64,000 nucleotides of DNA from Citrobacter youngae ATCC 29220 (GCF_000155975.1 NZ_GG730299.1:2660489-2724488), one strand, 5' to 3'. Shown: positions 47,147 through 56,885, counted from the stretch's first letter. Numbers and translations: made by a program. Notes: generated by a model not told the origin, from the sequence alone.

Positions 47147-48556
47147 ATGGACTTACGTGACCCGAATATCTGGATTTCGCACCTGCTGGAAAATCTGCCA
47201 GCCGACAAACTGGTCTGCGCACTGAAAGACGATAATCCTGACTGGGAATATATCGACGGCGAAATGCTCAAACTCGGCTCGCTGGCTCACAGCCAGCTTG
47301 ATATCCCGGAAATTCAGCGCCGGGGGCTGATGCTTTTGGCGTCGGAAAGTAAGGATTTTCGCTTGTTGGCCCACCTGTTGCGCACCCTGCAACACGCCGG
47401 TGATCCATTGCTGGCGCTGCGTTTACTTGCGCTGTACGTGGAACATTACTGGATACAGGCCTCACCGCAAAATGCCGTACATAAACAGCGCCTTGCTGCT
47501 CAGGTTATCAAACGCTTTGAAGGCGGAGTGGAGAGTTTCGCAGACAATGCAGACACCACGCAGCGCGACAGCCTACTGACGGAGCTGGCAAAACTGGCAC
47601 AGCGCTGGCAGGAGCACAGTGTCCCGATGCTGGCACAGGCCGCGGATGACCTCTCGTCGCAGTATCGCCGGGCATTTCACAGGGCAGCGCCTGGGCAGCC
47701 AGCACTACCATCCGTCGACTCACCTGCGCTCACTGCCCCTCCGTCCGCTCCGGCATCGGTGACAACATCAACCATCGCTGCTGTCCCGACCGTCGACATT
47801 GAAAGTCATGATGACAAGTCCTGGCGCGACACACTACTGAAAGTCGCCGCTATTCTCTGTGAGCGCCAGCCTGACTCGCCGCAGGGTTACCGCCTGCGCC
47901 GCCATGCGTTATGGCAGGCCATTACATCCGTACCCCAGGCAGAAAGCGACGGGCGGACGCCGCTGGCGGCGGTGCCTGCTGATATGACCGCCGATTATCA
48001 GACCCGACTGAACAATGCCGATCTGGCGCTCTGGCAGCAGGTGGAAAAAAGCCTGCTTCTGGCCCCGTACTGGCTCGATGGCCATTACCTTTCGGCGCAG
48101 ACCGCGCAACGCCTGGGTTACACCAGCGCAGCAGAAGCCATCCGGGATGAAGTGGCCCGTTTTCTCGCCCGCCTGCCGCAACTTGCCTCCCTGCTGTTCA
48201 ATGATCGCACACCATTTATGAACGAGCAGACAAAACAGTGGCTGGCGGCGTCTGCGAGCAGTCAGACAGCCCCGATTGTACGGACCGACGAAGAGACAGA
48301 GGCTGTACGCCAGTGTTTCAGCGAACAGGGACTGGAAGCCGCGCTGCAATACCTGGAAAAGCTGCCGGGAGGCGATCCGCGCGATCGATTTCTCCAGCAG
48401 TATCTTGGCGCGCAACTGATCGAAGACGCCGGAATGGTGCAGCTTGCACAGCAGCAGTACCAGATGTTGTTTAAAGCAGGGCTGCGTATAACGCTGGCTG
48501 ACTGGGAGCCGTCCCTGCTGGAGCAACTGGAAAAAAAATTCATGGCAGAAAAATAA
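47147..48556 (+). CDS. tssA: TssA (VasJ), sheath-assembly cap protein
   Basis: 469-residue TssA-family protein. The N-terminal ImpA domain is visible as DLRDPNIWISHLLENLPADK and the long alpha-helical part with ESKDFRLLAHLLRTLQ. The C-terminal VasJ-type domain ends FKAGLRITLADWEPSLLEQL. TssA primes the baseplate and caps the growing tail tube and sheath. I start at 47147, one base after the vasI stop; the longer frame begins inside vasI. Confidence 0.93.
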   Translation: MDLRDPNIWISHLLENLPADKLVCALKDDNPDWEYIDGEMLKLGSLAHSQLDIPEIQRRGLMLLASESKDFRLLAHLLRTLQHAGDPLLALRLLALYVEHYWIQASPQNAVHKQRLAAQVIKRFEGGVESFADNADTTQRDSLLTELAKLAQRWQEHSVPMLAQAADDLSSQYRRAFHRAAPGQPALPSVDSPALTAPPSAPASVTTSTIAAVPTVDIESHDDKSWRDTLLKVAAILCERQPDSPQGYRLRRHALWQAITSVPQAESDGRTPLAAVPADMTADYQTRLNNADLALWQQVEKSLLLAPYWLDGHYLSAQTAQRLGYTSAAEAIRDEVARFLARLPQLASLLFNDRTPFMNEQTKQWLAASASSQTAPIVRTDEETEAVRQCFSEQGLEAALQYLEKLPGGDPRDRFLQQYLGAQLIEDAGMVQLAQQQYQMLFKAGLRITLADWEPSLLEQLEKKFMAEK

Positions 48557-48576
48557 TAAAGTAACAAGGAGTTACC

Positions 48577-51500
48577 GTGTTCAGATTACCAACCTCCCGA
48601 CTGTTCAGCAGTCTGCGATCCGCCCTCCGACCGGCGATGCCTCGCTTTAAGGTTTCTGCTACCTGGCTGCTGGCACTGGCGTGGATTGTGCTGCTGGTAT
48701 GGATCTGGTGGAAAGGCCCCTCATGGTCGTTATACGACGAGCAGTGGCTTAAACCACTGGCGAACCGCTGGCTGGCGACGGCGGCCTGGGCGCTCGCGGC
48801 GCTGGTATGGCTTACCGTCAGGGTAATGAAGCGTCTGCAACAGTTGGAAAAACAGCAAAGACAACAGCGAGAAGAGGAAAAAGATCCACTGACCATAGAG
48901 CTAACTGCCCAGCAACGTTATCTCGACCACTGGCTTCTGCGTCTGCAACGCCATCTCGACAACCGTCGCTACCTGTGGCAACTGCCGTGGTATATGGTTA
49001 TTGGTCCATCCGGAAGCGGCAAAACGTCGCTGCTGCGCGAAGGTTTTCCATCCGACATTATTTACGCCCCGGAGGCCGTGCGGGGAGTGGAGCTGCGTCG
49101 GTATGTTATCCCTCATGTGGGAAAACAGGCGGTCATTTTTGATGCAGACGGTCTCCTCTTTGAGCAACAGGAGGCGGATGTGCTGCACCGTCGCCTGTGG
49201 ACAACGATGCTGGACTGGCTGGTACAAAAACGCGCCAGACAGCCGCTGAACGGCCTGATACTGACGCTGGATTTGCCCGATCTGCTGACTGCCGACAAAC
49301 GACGCAGGGAGCACCTGTTGCATATCCTGCGCGGACGTTTGCAGGATATACGCCAGCACCTTCACTGCCAGTTACCTGTGTATGTGGTGCTGACCCGGCT
49401 GGATTTACTGCACGGTTTCGCCGCGCTGTTTCAGTCTCTGGACAGGAACGATCGCGATGCCATTCTTGGCGTCACCTTTACCCGTCATGCCCATGAAAAT
49501 GATGACTGGCGCGCAGAGCTGAATGCATTCTGGCAGACCTGGGGAGAACAGCTCAATAACGCCCTGCCGGAGCGGATGCTAACCCCCGGCTCCCGCAGTT
49601 CCCTGTTCAGCTTTGTCCGCCAGATACAGGGGAGCCGCGAGCCGCTGGTATCCCTGCTGAACGGACTGCTGGACGGAGAAAATATGGACGTAATGCTGCG
49701 CGGCGTGTACCTCACCTCCTCCCTGCAACGCGGCCAGATAGACGATATTTTTATGCAGTCTGCCGCTCGTCAATTCCGCCTGGGTAACAGCCCGATGACA
49801 GCCTGGCCGCTGGTGGACACTGCCCCCTATTTTTCCCGAAACCTGTTTCCACAGACCTTACTGGCGGAGCCTAACCTCGCAGGTGAAAGCCGCGTCTGGT
49901 TGATGCAATCCCGTCGACGGTTATCAATGTTTTCCGCCACCGGAGGCATCACCGCACTGCTGCTAATTACGGGCTGGCATCACTATTACAATAATAACTG
50001 GCGTTCCGGCGTCACCGTACTGGAGCAGGCCAAAGCCTTTATGTCTGTTCCGCCGCCGCAGGGTATGGACGATTACGGCAACCTACAACTGCCGTTGCTA
50101 AACCCGGTACGTGACGCCACGCTGGCCTACGGTGACTGGGGCGAACGCAGCCGCCTGGCCGATATGGGATTGTACCAGGGCAGGCGTGTCGGCCCGTATG
50201 TAGAGCAGACCTACCTGCAACTACTGGAGCAGCGTTACCTCCCGGCCCTTTTTAATGGTCTGGTCAAAGATATGAATGCCGCGCCGTCGGAAAGCGAGGA
50301 AAAACTCGCGGTACTACGCGTCATCAGAATGCTGGAGGATAAAAGCGGGCGTAGTAACGAGGTGGTGAAACAGTACATGGCCAAACGCTGGAGCGGTAAG
50401 TTCCATGGCCAGCGCGATCTCCAGTTGCAGCTTATGTCTCATCTGGACTACGCCCTGCAACATACTGACTGGCACGCGGAACGTCAGGCGGGCAACGGCG
50501 ACGCCATCAGCCGCTGGACACCGTATGACGGCCCGGTGCTGGCGGCCCAGAAAGAACTCAGCAAACTGCCCGTCTACCAGCGTGTTTACCAGAGTCTGAA
50601 AACACGTGCGCTCGGCGTACTGCCCGCCGATCTGAACCTACGTGACCAGGTGGGCGCCACGTTTGATCAGGTTTTCACCTCCGGGGATGATAATAAACTT
50701 ATTATTCCACAGTTCCTCACCCGTTACGGCCTGCAAAGTTATTTTGTCAAACAGCGTGATGCGCTGGTCGAACTGACGGCGATGGATTCCTGGGTACTGA
50801 ACCTGACCCACAGCGTGAAATACAGCGAGGCTGACCGGGCAGAGATTCAGCGCCAGCTCACCGAACAGTATCTCAGCGACTATACCGCCACCTGGCGCGC
50901 CGGGATGGATAATCTCAACGTGCGTAATTATGAATCTGTTGCGGAGCTGACCGGGGCGCTGGAGCAAATTATCAGCGGAGATCAGCCGCTCCAGCGGGCG
51001 CTGACGGCACTACGCGACAATACGCAGCCCGCCGTACTCTCTGAAAAACTGGATGACAAAGCGCTTAAGGAAACCATGGCAGAGCCAGATTATCAGTTAC
51101 TGACCCGCCTTGGGCATGAGTTTGCTCCGGAGAACGGCACGCTGGCGGTACAGAAAGACAAAGAAAACACCATGCAGGCAGTCTATCAACAACTGACGGA
51201 ACTGCACCGTTACCTGCTGGCGATCCAGAACGCGCCGGTACCAGGAAAATCAGCGCTGAAGGCGGTGCAGCTGCGGCTGGATCAAAACAGCAGCGATCCG
51301 ATCTTCGCCACCCGCCAGATGGCAAAAACATTGCCTGCTCCGCTTAACCGCTGGGTGGGCAGGCTGGCCGATCAGGCCTGGCATGTGGTGATGGTGGAAG
51401 CGGTTCACTATATGGAAGTGGACTGGCGCGACAACGTGGTCAAACCCTTTAATGAACAACTCGCCGACAACTATCCGTTTAATCCGCGCTCATCACAGGA

Positions 51501-52098
51501 TGCGTCACTGGATGCGTTTGAACGCTTCTTTAAACCGGACGGCGTGCTGGATGCCTTTTATCAACAGAACCTGCGGCTGTTTATGGAGAACGACCTGAGC
51601 CTGGGAGACGGGGACAACAGCGTCATTATTCGCGAGGATGTTCGCAGGCAACTGGAGACCGCACAGGAGATCCGCGAGGCATTTTTCAGCCGCCAGAATG
51701 GGCTGGGTGCCCAGTTTGCCGTGGAAACCGTATCGCTTTCCGGCAATAAACGGCGCAGCGTACTCAACCTTGACGGTCAGTTAGTGGACTACAGCCAGGG
51801 TCGCAATTATACCGCGCACCTGGTCTGGCCAAATAACATGCGTGAGGGTAATGAAAGCAAGCTGACGCTGATTGGTACCAGCGGCAAAACGCCGCGCAGC
51901 ATCGGTTTCAGTGGACCGTGGGCACAGTTCAGGTTGTTTGGCGCAGGGCAACTCACCGGCGTACAGGATGGCACATTCAGCGTGCGCTTTAACGTGGACG
52001 GCGGCGCAATGGTGTACCGGGTGCATACGGACACGGAAGATAACCCGTTCACCGGTGGGCTGTTCAGCCAGTTCCGGCTGCCGGATACCCTGTACTAA
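48577..52098 (+). CDS. tssM: TssM (VasK/IcmF), inner-membrane channel protein
   Basis: 1,173-residue core of the T6SS membrane complex. Two membrane helices lie near the N-terminus (about 28-45 and 64-84), then a cytoplasmic NTPase-like domain with an intact Walker A, GPSGSGKT (143-150). A third membrane helix (about 457-472) is followed by a large periplasmic domain that reaches TssJ. The C-terminal beta domain ends FTGGLFSQFRLPDTL. It is followed 10 bases later by vasL. Confidence 0.96.
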   Translation: MFRLPTSRLFSSLRSALRPAMPRFKVSATWLLALAWIVLLVWIWWKGPSWSLYDEQWLKPLANRWLATAAWALAALVWLTVRVMKRLQQLEKQQRQQREEEKDPLTIELTAQQRYLDHWLLRLQRHLDNRRYLWQLPWYMVIGPSGSGKTSLLREGFPSDIIYAPEAVRGVELRRYVIPHVGKQAVIFDADGLLFEQQEADVLHRRLWTTMLDWLVQKRARQPLNGLILTLDLPDLLTADKRRREHLLHILRGRLQDIRQHLHCQLPVYVVLTRLDLLHGFAALFQSLDRNDRDAILGVTFTRHAHENDDWRAELNAFWQTWGEQLNNALPERMLTPGSRSSLFSFVRQIQGSREPLVSLLNGLLDGENMDVMLRGVYLTSSLQRGQIDDIFMQSAARQFRLGNSPMTAWPLVDTAPYFSRNLFPQTLLAEPNLAGESRVWLMQSRRRLSMFSATGGITALLLITGWHHYYNNNWRSGVTVLEQAKAFMSVPPPQGMDDYGNLQLPLLNPVRDATLAYGDWGERSRLADMGLYQGRRVGPYVEQTYLQLLEQRYLPALFNGLVKDMNAAPSESEEKLAVLRVIRMLEDKSGRSNEVVKQYMAKRWSGKFHGQRDLQLQLMSHLDYALQHTDWHAERQAGNGDAISRWTPYDGPVLAAQKELSKLPVYQRVYQSLKTRALGVLPADLNLRDQVGATFDQVFTSGDDNKLIIPQFLTRYGLQSYFVKQRDALVELTAMDSWVLNLTHSVKYSEADRAEIQRQLTEQYLSDYTATWRAGMDNLNVRNYESVAELTGALEQIISGDQPLQRALTALRDNTQPAVLSEKLDDKALKETMAEPDYQLLTRLGHEFAPENGTLAVQKDKENTMQAVYQQLTELHRYLLAIQNAPVPGKSALKAVQLRLDQNSSDPIFATRQMAKTLPAPLNRWVGRLADQAWHVVMVEAVHYMEVDWRDNVVKPFNEQLADNYPFNPRSSQDASLDAFERFFKPDGVLDAFYQQNLRLFMENDLSLGDGDNSVIIREDVRRQLETAQEIREAFFSRQNGLGAQFAVETVSLSGNKRRSVLNLDGQLVDYSQGRNYTAHLVWPNNMREGNESKLTLIGTSGKTPRSIGFSGPWAQFRLFGAGQLTGVQDGTFSVRFNVDGGAMVYRVHTDTEDNPFTGGLFSQFRLPDTLY

Positions 52099-52108
52099 GG
52101 AGGCTGAA

Positions 52109-53467
52109 ATGAGCCAGGACATACTCACACAAATTATTGTTACCGGTAGCGATCCTCGCGGCCTGCCGGAATTCAGCGCCCTGCGGGAAGAGATCAATAA
52201 ATCCTCTCACCCATCACAGCCGGAGCTGAACTGGAAACTGGTGGAATCACTGGCACTGGCGATCTTTAAAGCCAACGGTGTGGATCTGCACACGGCTACC
52301 TATTACACCCTGGCGCGCACCCGCACACACGGGCTGGCCGGATTTTGCGAAGGGGTGGAGCTACTGGCGGCAATGATAAGCCACGACTGGGATAAATTCT
52401 GGCCGCAGGATGAATCAGCCCGTACCGGGATGCTTGACTGGCTCAATACCCGGACCGGTAATATCCTGCGCCAGCAACTGTCCTTTTCAGACACTGACCT
52501 GCCGTTGCTGCACCGGACTGAGCGCGCATTGCAGTTGATTTGCGACAAACTCCAGCAGGTGGAACTGAAACGCCAGCCGCATGTAGAAAACCTGCTTTAT
52601 TTTGTGCAGAACACGCGTAAACGACTTGAACCACAGCCGAAAAGCAGTGTGGGTACTCCGTCACAGACCACCGTCAGAACGTTGATCTATGCGCCGGAGA
52701 GCACGCAGCCCGTCACGGAGGAAAACCTTCCCTCCCTGCCCGACCTGCCGGGAATGAAGGTAGAAGTCCACCACAGTACCACAGAGAATACAGCATCAGC
52801 CGCAAGTGCCGCATCAGGCCGGAACTGTAAAGGCTTTATGGCAGGAGTTGCCTGTACAACGGCTGTCGCTGCCGCACTCTGGTGGTGGCAGGTGTACCCG
52901 ATGCAACAACAACTGGCACAGGTCAGGGATACCGCGCAGGGCGCGGCAACTGTCTGGCTGGCTTCGCCTGAACTAAACAGTTACGGACAACGGCTGCAAC
53001 AGCTTCCTGACGCCTCGCCGCTGCAACTGCTGGAAACAGGTATGCAGATGATGCGAACGGCAGATAGTCGCTGGCCGGAGAGTCTGCAACAGCAGCAGGC
53101 AACAGCTCAGTGGAATGAAATCCTGAAAACCCGCGCACAAAGCAGCCCACAAATGCGTGGCTTGCAGCAGGCACGCCAGAATTTGCGCGACTTTGCCGAC
53201 CTGATGATGCAGCGGGAGACAGAGAAACAGGGCTTTACCCTCTCCTATATCAAAACCGTCACCTGGCAGGCGGAACGGCTGCTGAATCAGGAAACGCCGC
53301 TGGAATCCCTGCTGACACAGTACCAGGACGCCAGGGCACAAGGACGGAATACGGAAGCGCTGGAAAAACAAATTAATGAACAGCTGGATGGCGTATTAAG
53401 CCGCTGGCTGCTGCTGAAAAACAATGTAGTGCCGGAATCGGCTACTAATGTTAAATCCGGAAAATAA
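52109..53467 (+). CDS. vasL: VasL, membrane-bound TssA-like protein
   Basis: 452-residue protein with an ImpA-type N-terminal domain (GSDPRGLPEFSALREEINK) and one membrane helix at about 243-263 (ACTTAVAAALWWWQVYPM), followed by a C-terminal helical domain. This layout is that of VasL/TagA-type TssA paralogues, which in other systems hold the distal end of the extended sheath at the far membrane. The start at 52109 is set by AAGGAGG. It is the last of the structural genes and keeps the V. cholerae order. Confidence 0.9.
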   Translation: MSQDILTQIIVTGSDPRGLPEFSALREEINKSSHPSQPELNWKLVESLALAIFKANGVDLHTATYYTLARTRTHGLAGFCEGVELLAAMISHDWDKFWPQDESARTGMLDWLNTRTGNILRQQLSFSDTDLPLLHRTERALQLICDKLQQVELKRQPHVENLLYFVQNTRKRLEPQPKSSVGTPSQTTVRTLIYAPESTQPVTEENLPSLPDLPGMKVEVHHSTTENTASAASAASGRNCKGFMAGVACTTAVAAALWWWQVYPMQQQLAQVRDTAQGAATVWLASPELNSYGQRLQQLPDASPLQLLETGMQMMRTADSRWPESLQQQQATAQWNEILKTRAQSSPQMRGLQQARQNLRDFADLMMQRETEKQGFTLSYIKTVTWQAERLLNQETPLESLLTQYQDARAQGRNTEALEKQINEQLDGVLSRWLLLKNNVVPESATNVKSGK

Positions 53468-53489
53468 TAGTTAACGCAAGGAGAACAAT

Positions 53490-53969
53490 ATGGCAAATTT
53501 AATTTATTTAACACTGAACGGTGAAAAGCAAGGATTGATTTCAGCAGGTTGCTGTTCACTTGACTCTATCGGTAATAAAGCACAGTTACTGCATCTTGAT
53601 CATATTATGGTATATGAACTGACACATGGATTAAGTCGGGATCAAAACGTCAATCATCATTCAGTTACGATAAAAAAACCTGTCGACAAATCATCTCCTT
53701 TGCTGGGAAAAGCGATTAACGATAATGAAATACTGACCTGCACTTTTGATTTTTATCGAACAAATAGATTTGGTGTTAATGAAAAATTTTACAAGCTGGA
53801 ATTAAAAAACGCCCGAATTAGTGATATTAACCTCTCGATTTCGCATGTAATAACTGACAGTGAAGTACAACCCCAGGAAAGTATTTCTTTTATATATGAA
53901 TCAATTAACTGGGAGCACTGCATTGCCGGAACCAGCGCATACAGTCTATGGGATGAGAGGGTATTTTAG
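53490..53969 (+). CDS. Second Hcp-family protein (E. coli Hcp1-type)
   Basis: 159-residue Hcp-family protein quite different from the main Hcp. MANLIYLTLNGEKQGLISAG and SINWEHCIAGTSAYSLWDE mark the group annotated as Hcp-family T6SS effectors in E. coli. AAGGAGAAC precedes the ATG. It is AT-rich compared with the tss genes. It has no C-terminal toxin extension but is followed 25 bases later by an effector-like gene, so it probably serves as the carrier ring for that cargo. Whether it assembles with the V. cholerae-type tube is unknown. Confidence 0.85.
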   Translation: MANLIYLTLNGEKQGLISAGCCSLDSIGNKAQLLHLDHIMVYELTHGLSRDQNVNHHSVTIKKPVDKSSPLLGKAINDNEILTCTFDFYRTNRFGVNEKFYKLELKNARISDINLSISHVITDSEVQPQESISFIYESINWEHCIAGTSAYSLWDERVF

Positions 53970-53994
53970 TGAAATTTCCACACAAGGAGTATAT

Positions 53995-54877
53995 ATGACA
54001 TTAAGGAGCAAAAGCCAGTTAAATGGTTCTATTTACAAAGGTATTCCTAGAACTGAGAAACCTCAGAGGGATAAGCCTAATACTAATATTCCTGAAAGGA
54101 AATCATTAACTGGCACTGATAAACTCAACATATGGAAAAAAAATAAGAGAAGATGCTTATAAGGAAAACAAAGAAAATTGGAATATATATGACCAGTTTA
54201 TTTTTCAAGCAATGTCTGAAATGAACAGGTATTTATCAAAATATCCTTCGTATACTCGTCTGGACTGGCTATGGATTAAAGCGATGTTATGGACAGAAGG
54301 TGATGCAGATGGGCATAAACATGAATGGGAACACAAACCATTACGCATTGGTGTCCAGGGAGATAAAGCTGCTCCAGTTGTAATAAATAGATCGGAGGCG
54401 GTGAAATTGGTTATTCCTTCTGGCTCAACATGGCAAGGTATCACGTCAAGTAATCTGATAGCAGATCCACATATGAATATCAGAGCTGCAATTGTATACT
54501 TAATGAATAGGTTGTCAAAATCGGATATGATTTCTGTAGATGATTCAAACGACAAGGCCCTTCATACTGTAAAAGTATCTGCTATTAAAGGTCATGGTAC
54601 ATTTTCCGATATAGTCAAAGACACAAATCAAATAGGCACCACAATGGATATTTTAATAAGGGAAAATCCTGGTGTGAACCCTAGTAAAGTTCATGATGGT
54701 CAAGAATTACGATACCGCAAGGGTAGTATGCAAAGAGCTATTATAGGATGGATATCGCCAATAACGGCTAACGTTATTGCAAAAAGTTATAATGGCGGAG
54801 GAGATTCTAAGTATGCAGAAAAATTATCTTATGTACACACATTATTAACATCTGCAACAGGAAATACAAATCAATGA
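53995..54877 (+). pseudogene. LysM plus lysozyme-like T6SS effector, frameshifted at an A8 run
   Basis: From the ATG at 53995 (AAGGAG six bases upstream) the frame stops at 54162 after 55 residues. The other frame, open to 54877, continues the protein from just after the A8 run at 54136-54143. With one A fewer the gene reads through as 293 residues. The joined protein has a basic N-terminus and a helical part with LDWLWIKAMLWTEGD. A LysM-like segment follows (TFSDIVKDTNQIGTTMDILI, then NPGVNPSKVHDGQEL). It ends YNGGGDSKYAEKL, a motif of lysozyme-like glycoside hydrolases. It is likely a peptidoglycan-cleaving effector. A free-standing ATG at 54212 could still give the last 221 residues. Phase variation, slippage, a true mutation or a sequencing error all fit. 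Confidence 0.7.
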
Positions 54878-55332
54878 TTAGTATTGCACGGATCTTTCTA
54901 ATATTAGCCCCACTGATAATTAGCATTTCCTCAATCCATAGCACATATGCAAATAATGTTTATTATCTAAGTAAGAATAACTGTGAATCAGGAGAAGAGG
55001 CGGAACTTTTCGACTGTCTGAGAAATGAAGTAATTGAAAGCACTATAACGCTGAGAAAGGCCGAAGATAATATCAGATTGCGTATAAATAAATGGTCTGA
55101 AGTCAAAAGTGCAGCACTGGATGATGCTATCCCGATTGCACTTCACAGGCTGGATAAATCTAATCAAGAGTTTATTCGTTATCGTCTTGCTCAGTGCTCG
55201 TTTGCAGAATCATGGGGAAATGGTGTGGGTAGTTTTACTCGCATATATTCCTGTATGGCTGAACTAAACAGGCAAAGAGCCGAACAGTTAATACATTCTG
55301 ACATTCCAGATTATACAGAAGGTGTGAAATAA
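54874..55332 (+). CDS. LprI-like periplasmic protein, probable immunity protein
   Basis: 152-residue secreted protein with a signal peptide ending near residue 26 (SIHSTYA). Its four conserved cysteines (NNCESG, FDCLRNE, AQCSFAESWG, YSCMAEL) and the pattern W/F-x-CL ... FIRYRLAQC match the LprI-type lysozyme-inhibitor fold (DUF1311). The ATG overlaps the effector stop (ATGA), which is the classic layout of an effector-immunity pair. I infer that it protects against the adjacent lysozyme-like effector. A decayed copy lies about 2.1 kb downstream. Confidence 0.72.
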   Translation: MISIARIFLILAPLIISISSIHSTYANNVYYLSKNNCESGEEAELFDCLRNEVIESTITLRKAEDNIRLRINKWSEVKSAALDDAIPIALHRLDKSNQEFIRYRLAQCSFAESWGNGVGSFTRIYSCMAELNRQRAEQLIHSDIPDYTEGVK

Positions 55333-55334
55333 TC

Positions 55335-55703
55335 ATGATCCGCTTACTGCTATGCTTTTTGCTTTTTATATGCAACTTATCGTATTCACGCGATGAACCT
55401 GAATATCCCAACACATATACTCCAAGAGAATATTATTATTTATCTTCTAAAATCCCAAAAGAAGTTCGTCAAATAAGTCTATATACTGATTATTGTATTA
55501 TTTACCTATCTTTTTCATTAACAAAAAACTCAGATGTGGATGACACCGTAAAAAACATACATAAATACTGTGCAAACTTAGACGCATGGAACAGAAGACT
55601 GAAGATAAAATATACGAACAACCATAAGATCTTACTGATTCTGACAATGGCAGATGATGCTATTTTTCTTTATCATGACTATGAAGATAAAATTATTAAA
55701 TAG
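55335..55703 (+). CDS. Small secreted protein, partner of the first LprI-like gene
   Basis: 122-residue protein with a signal peptide (about 1-18, ending NLSYS). I do not recognise the family. The C-terminal part (IKYTNNHK ... DDAIFLYHDYED) resembles that of the protein encoded at 56355-56720 (KYKSNKD ... DDTIIIYDEYKN), so the two are distant paralogues. It starts two bases after the LprI-like gene and shares its transcript. A two-protein immunity unit is a reasonable guess. Confidence 0.6.
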   Translation: MIRLLLCFLLFICNLSYSRDEPEYPNTYTPREYYYLSSKIPKEVRQISLYTDYCIIYLSFSLTKNSDVDDTVKNIHKYCANLDAWNRRLKIKYTNNHKILLILTMADDAIFLYHDYEDKIIK

Positions 55704-55904
55704 ATAATAAGGTTGCCGAAGATCGTCTGTCGATATTACCATAACAAGTCGACACGGAATTATCATTGAATACAAAGACTGAAGTTTAATTATAATTACT
55801 TACGATTAAAAAATCAGCTCACAAAGGAGGTTACAGCAAGCTATAATACTCACATATATTATCATTATTGCGAATGAGAAAGTAATTCTTAAGGATACTA
55901 ATCA

Positions 55905-56345
55905 ATGAACATAAAAAACCTTCTATATGTTTTATTTATATATAACACTGCCAGCGCGCACAATATAAAAACATCTGACTGCTCATACGACCAGTTAATA
56001 CAACAAGATAAAGTTTACTGGTGTCTTATGGACAAATATCAGCAGAGCATCTTAGCGTTAAAAAATGAGGAGATCAGCGCAGAAAAAAGACTAAAAAAAT
56101 ATGATACTGAAGGAGCGAGAGGGTGCAATGAAGATGGTACTATTGATTATGAACCTTATATTCATATAGCAAGAATAACATTCCCTGAACTGCATCGTTC
56201 CTTTATTATTTATCGTGAAAAGCAATGTAAGTACGCCTCACAAAGTGACGGAGCGCGTCCTGGCTATCGCTCCTCAATTTCGTCACTATATTGTAAAACC
56301 AGTATGAATTTATCACAAATACAATGGATTAAAAACACTATCTAG
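55905..56345 (+). CDS. Second LprI-like periplasmic protein
   Basis: 146-residue secreted protein with a signal peptide ending near residue 18 (NTASA). Despite low identity it keeps the layout of the gene at 54874: four or more cysteines (SDCSYD, YWCLMDK, KQCKYASQSDG, LYCKTSM), an aromatic-CL motif and FIIYREKQC. It is AT-rich and preceded by a 201-base gap. It probably arose by duplication and divergence and may protect against a different effector variant. Confidence 0.62.
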   Translation: MNIKNLLYVLFIYNTASAHNIKTSDCSYDQLIQQDKVYWCLMDKYQQSILALKNEEISAEKRLKKYDTEGARGCNEDGTIDYEPYIHIARITFPELHRSFIIYREKQCKYASQSDGARPGYRSSISSLYCKTSMNLSQIQWIKNTI

Positions 56346-56354
56346 GATGATACC

Positions 56355-56720
56355 ATGAATAACAAGTATTTATTCAAAATTATTTTAATGATATTATTTA
56401 CCTTACACTCCAGTTTATTATTTGCGGTGGATAAGGTTATTATAGAAAAAATGCCACAAGATCTTCAGGATTTTTTTGAAAGTGCTGATGCTTGTGAGGG
56501 TTGGATAAGTGATTTTGACCCAAGTTTAGAAGAAACAACTTACAAAATTGTTGAAAGTGCCATTAAAGAAAATTGCTCAGATATTGAACGCAAACTATCC
56601 TCGATGAAAAACAAATACAAGAGTAACAAAGATTGTTCTGCAAGACTAACGGTCTATGATGATACCATCATAATATATGATGAATACAAAAATACGCGAA
56701 TGAAAAATAAAAGCAATTAG
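56355..56720 (+). CDS. Small secreted protein, partner of the second LprI-like gene
   Basis: 121-residue protein with a signal peptide ending near residue 24 (LLFAV). The family is not recognised. It shares the C-terminal DDTIIIYDEYKN region with the gene at 55335 and with a short duplicated fragment directly downstream. It follows the second LprI-like gene by nine bases, repeating the two-gene arrangement. Confidence 0.58.
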   Translation: MNNKYLFKIILMILFTLHSSLLFAVDKVIIEKMPQDLQDFFESADACEGWISDFDPSLEETTYKIVESAIKENCSDIERKLSSMKNKYKSNKDCSARLTVYDDTIIIYDEYKNTRMKNKSN

Positions 56721-56765
56721 CAACTTTATGACTATAAGTTAATGAGTTAATGGAATTAGTAGTCA

Positions 56766-56885
56766 ATGAAAATAAAATACAAAAACAATAAAGATTACTC
56801 GGCAAGACTAACTGTGTATGATGATACTATCATAATATATGATGGGTATAAAAAGACGCGAATAAAAAATGAAAGCAATGAGTAA
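56766..56885 (+). pseudogene. Duplicated 3' fragment of the preceding small gene
   Basis: A 39-codon open frame repeats the last third of the gene at 56355-56720 (SARLTVYDDTIIIYD is identical) with a few changes. It lacks a signal peptide and cannot encode the full protein. It is the left part of a larger decayed duplication. Confidence 0.6.
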
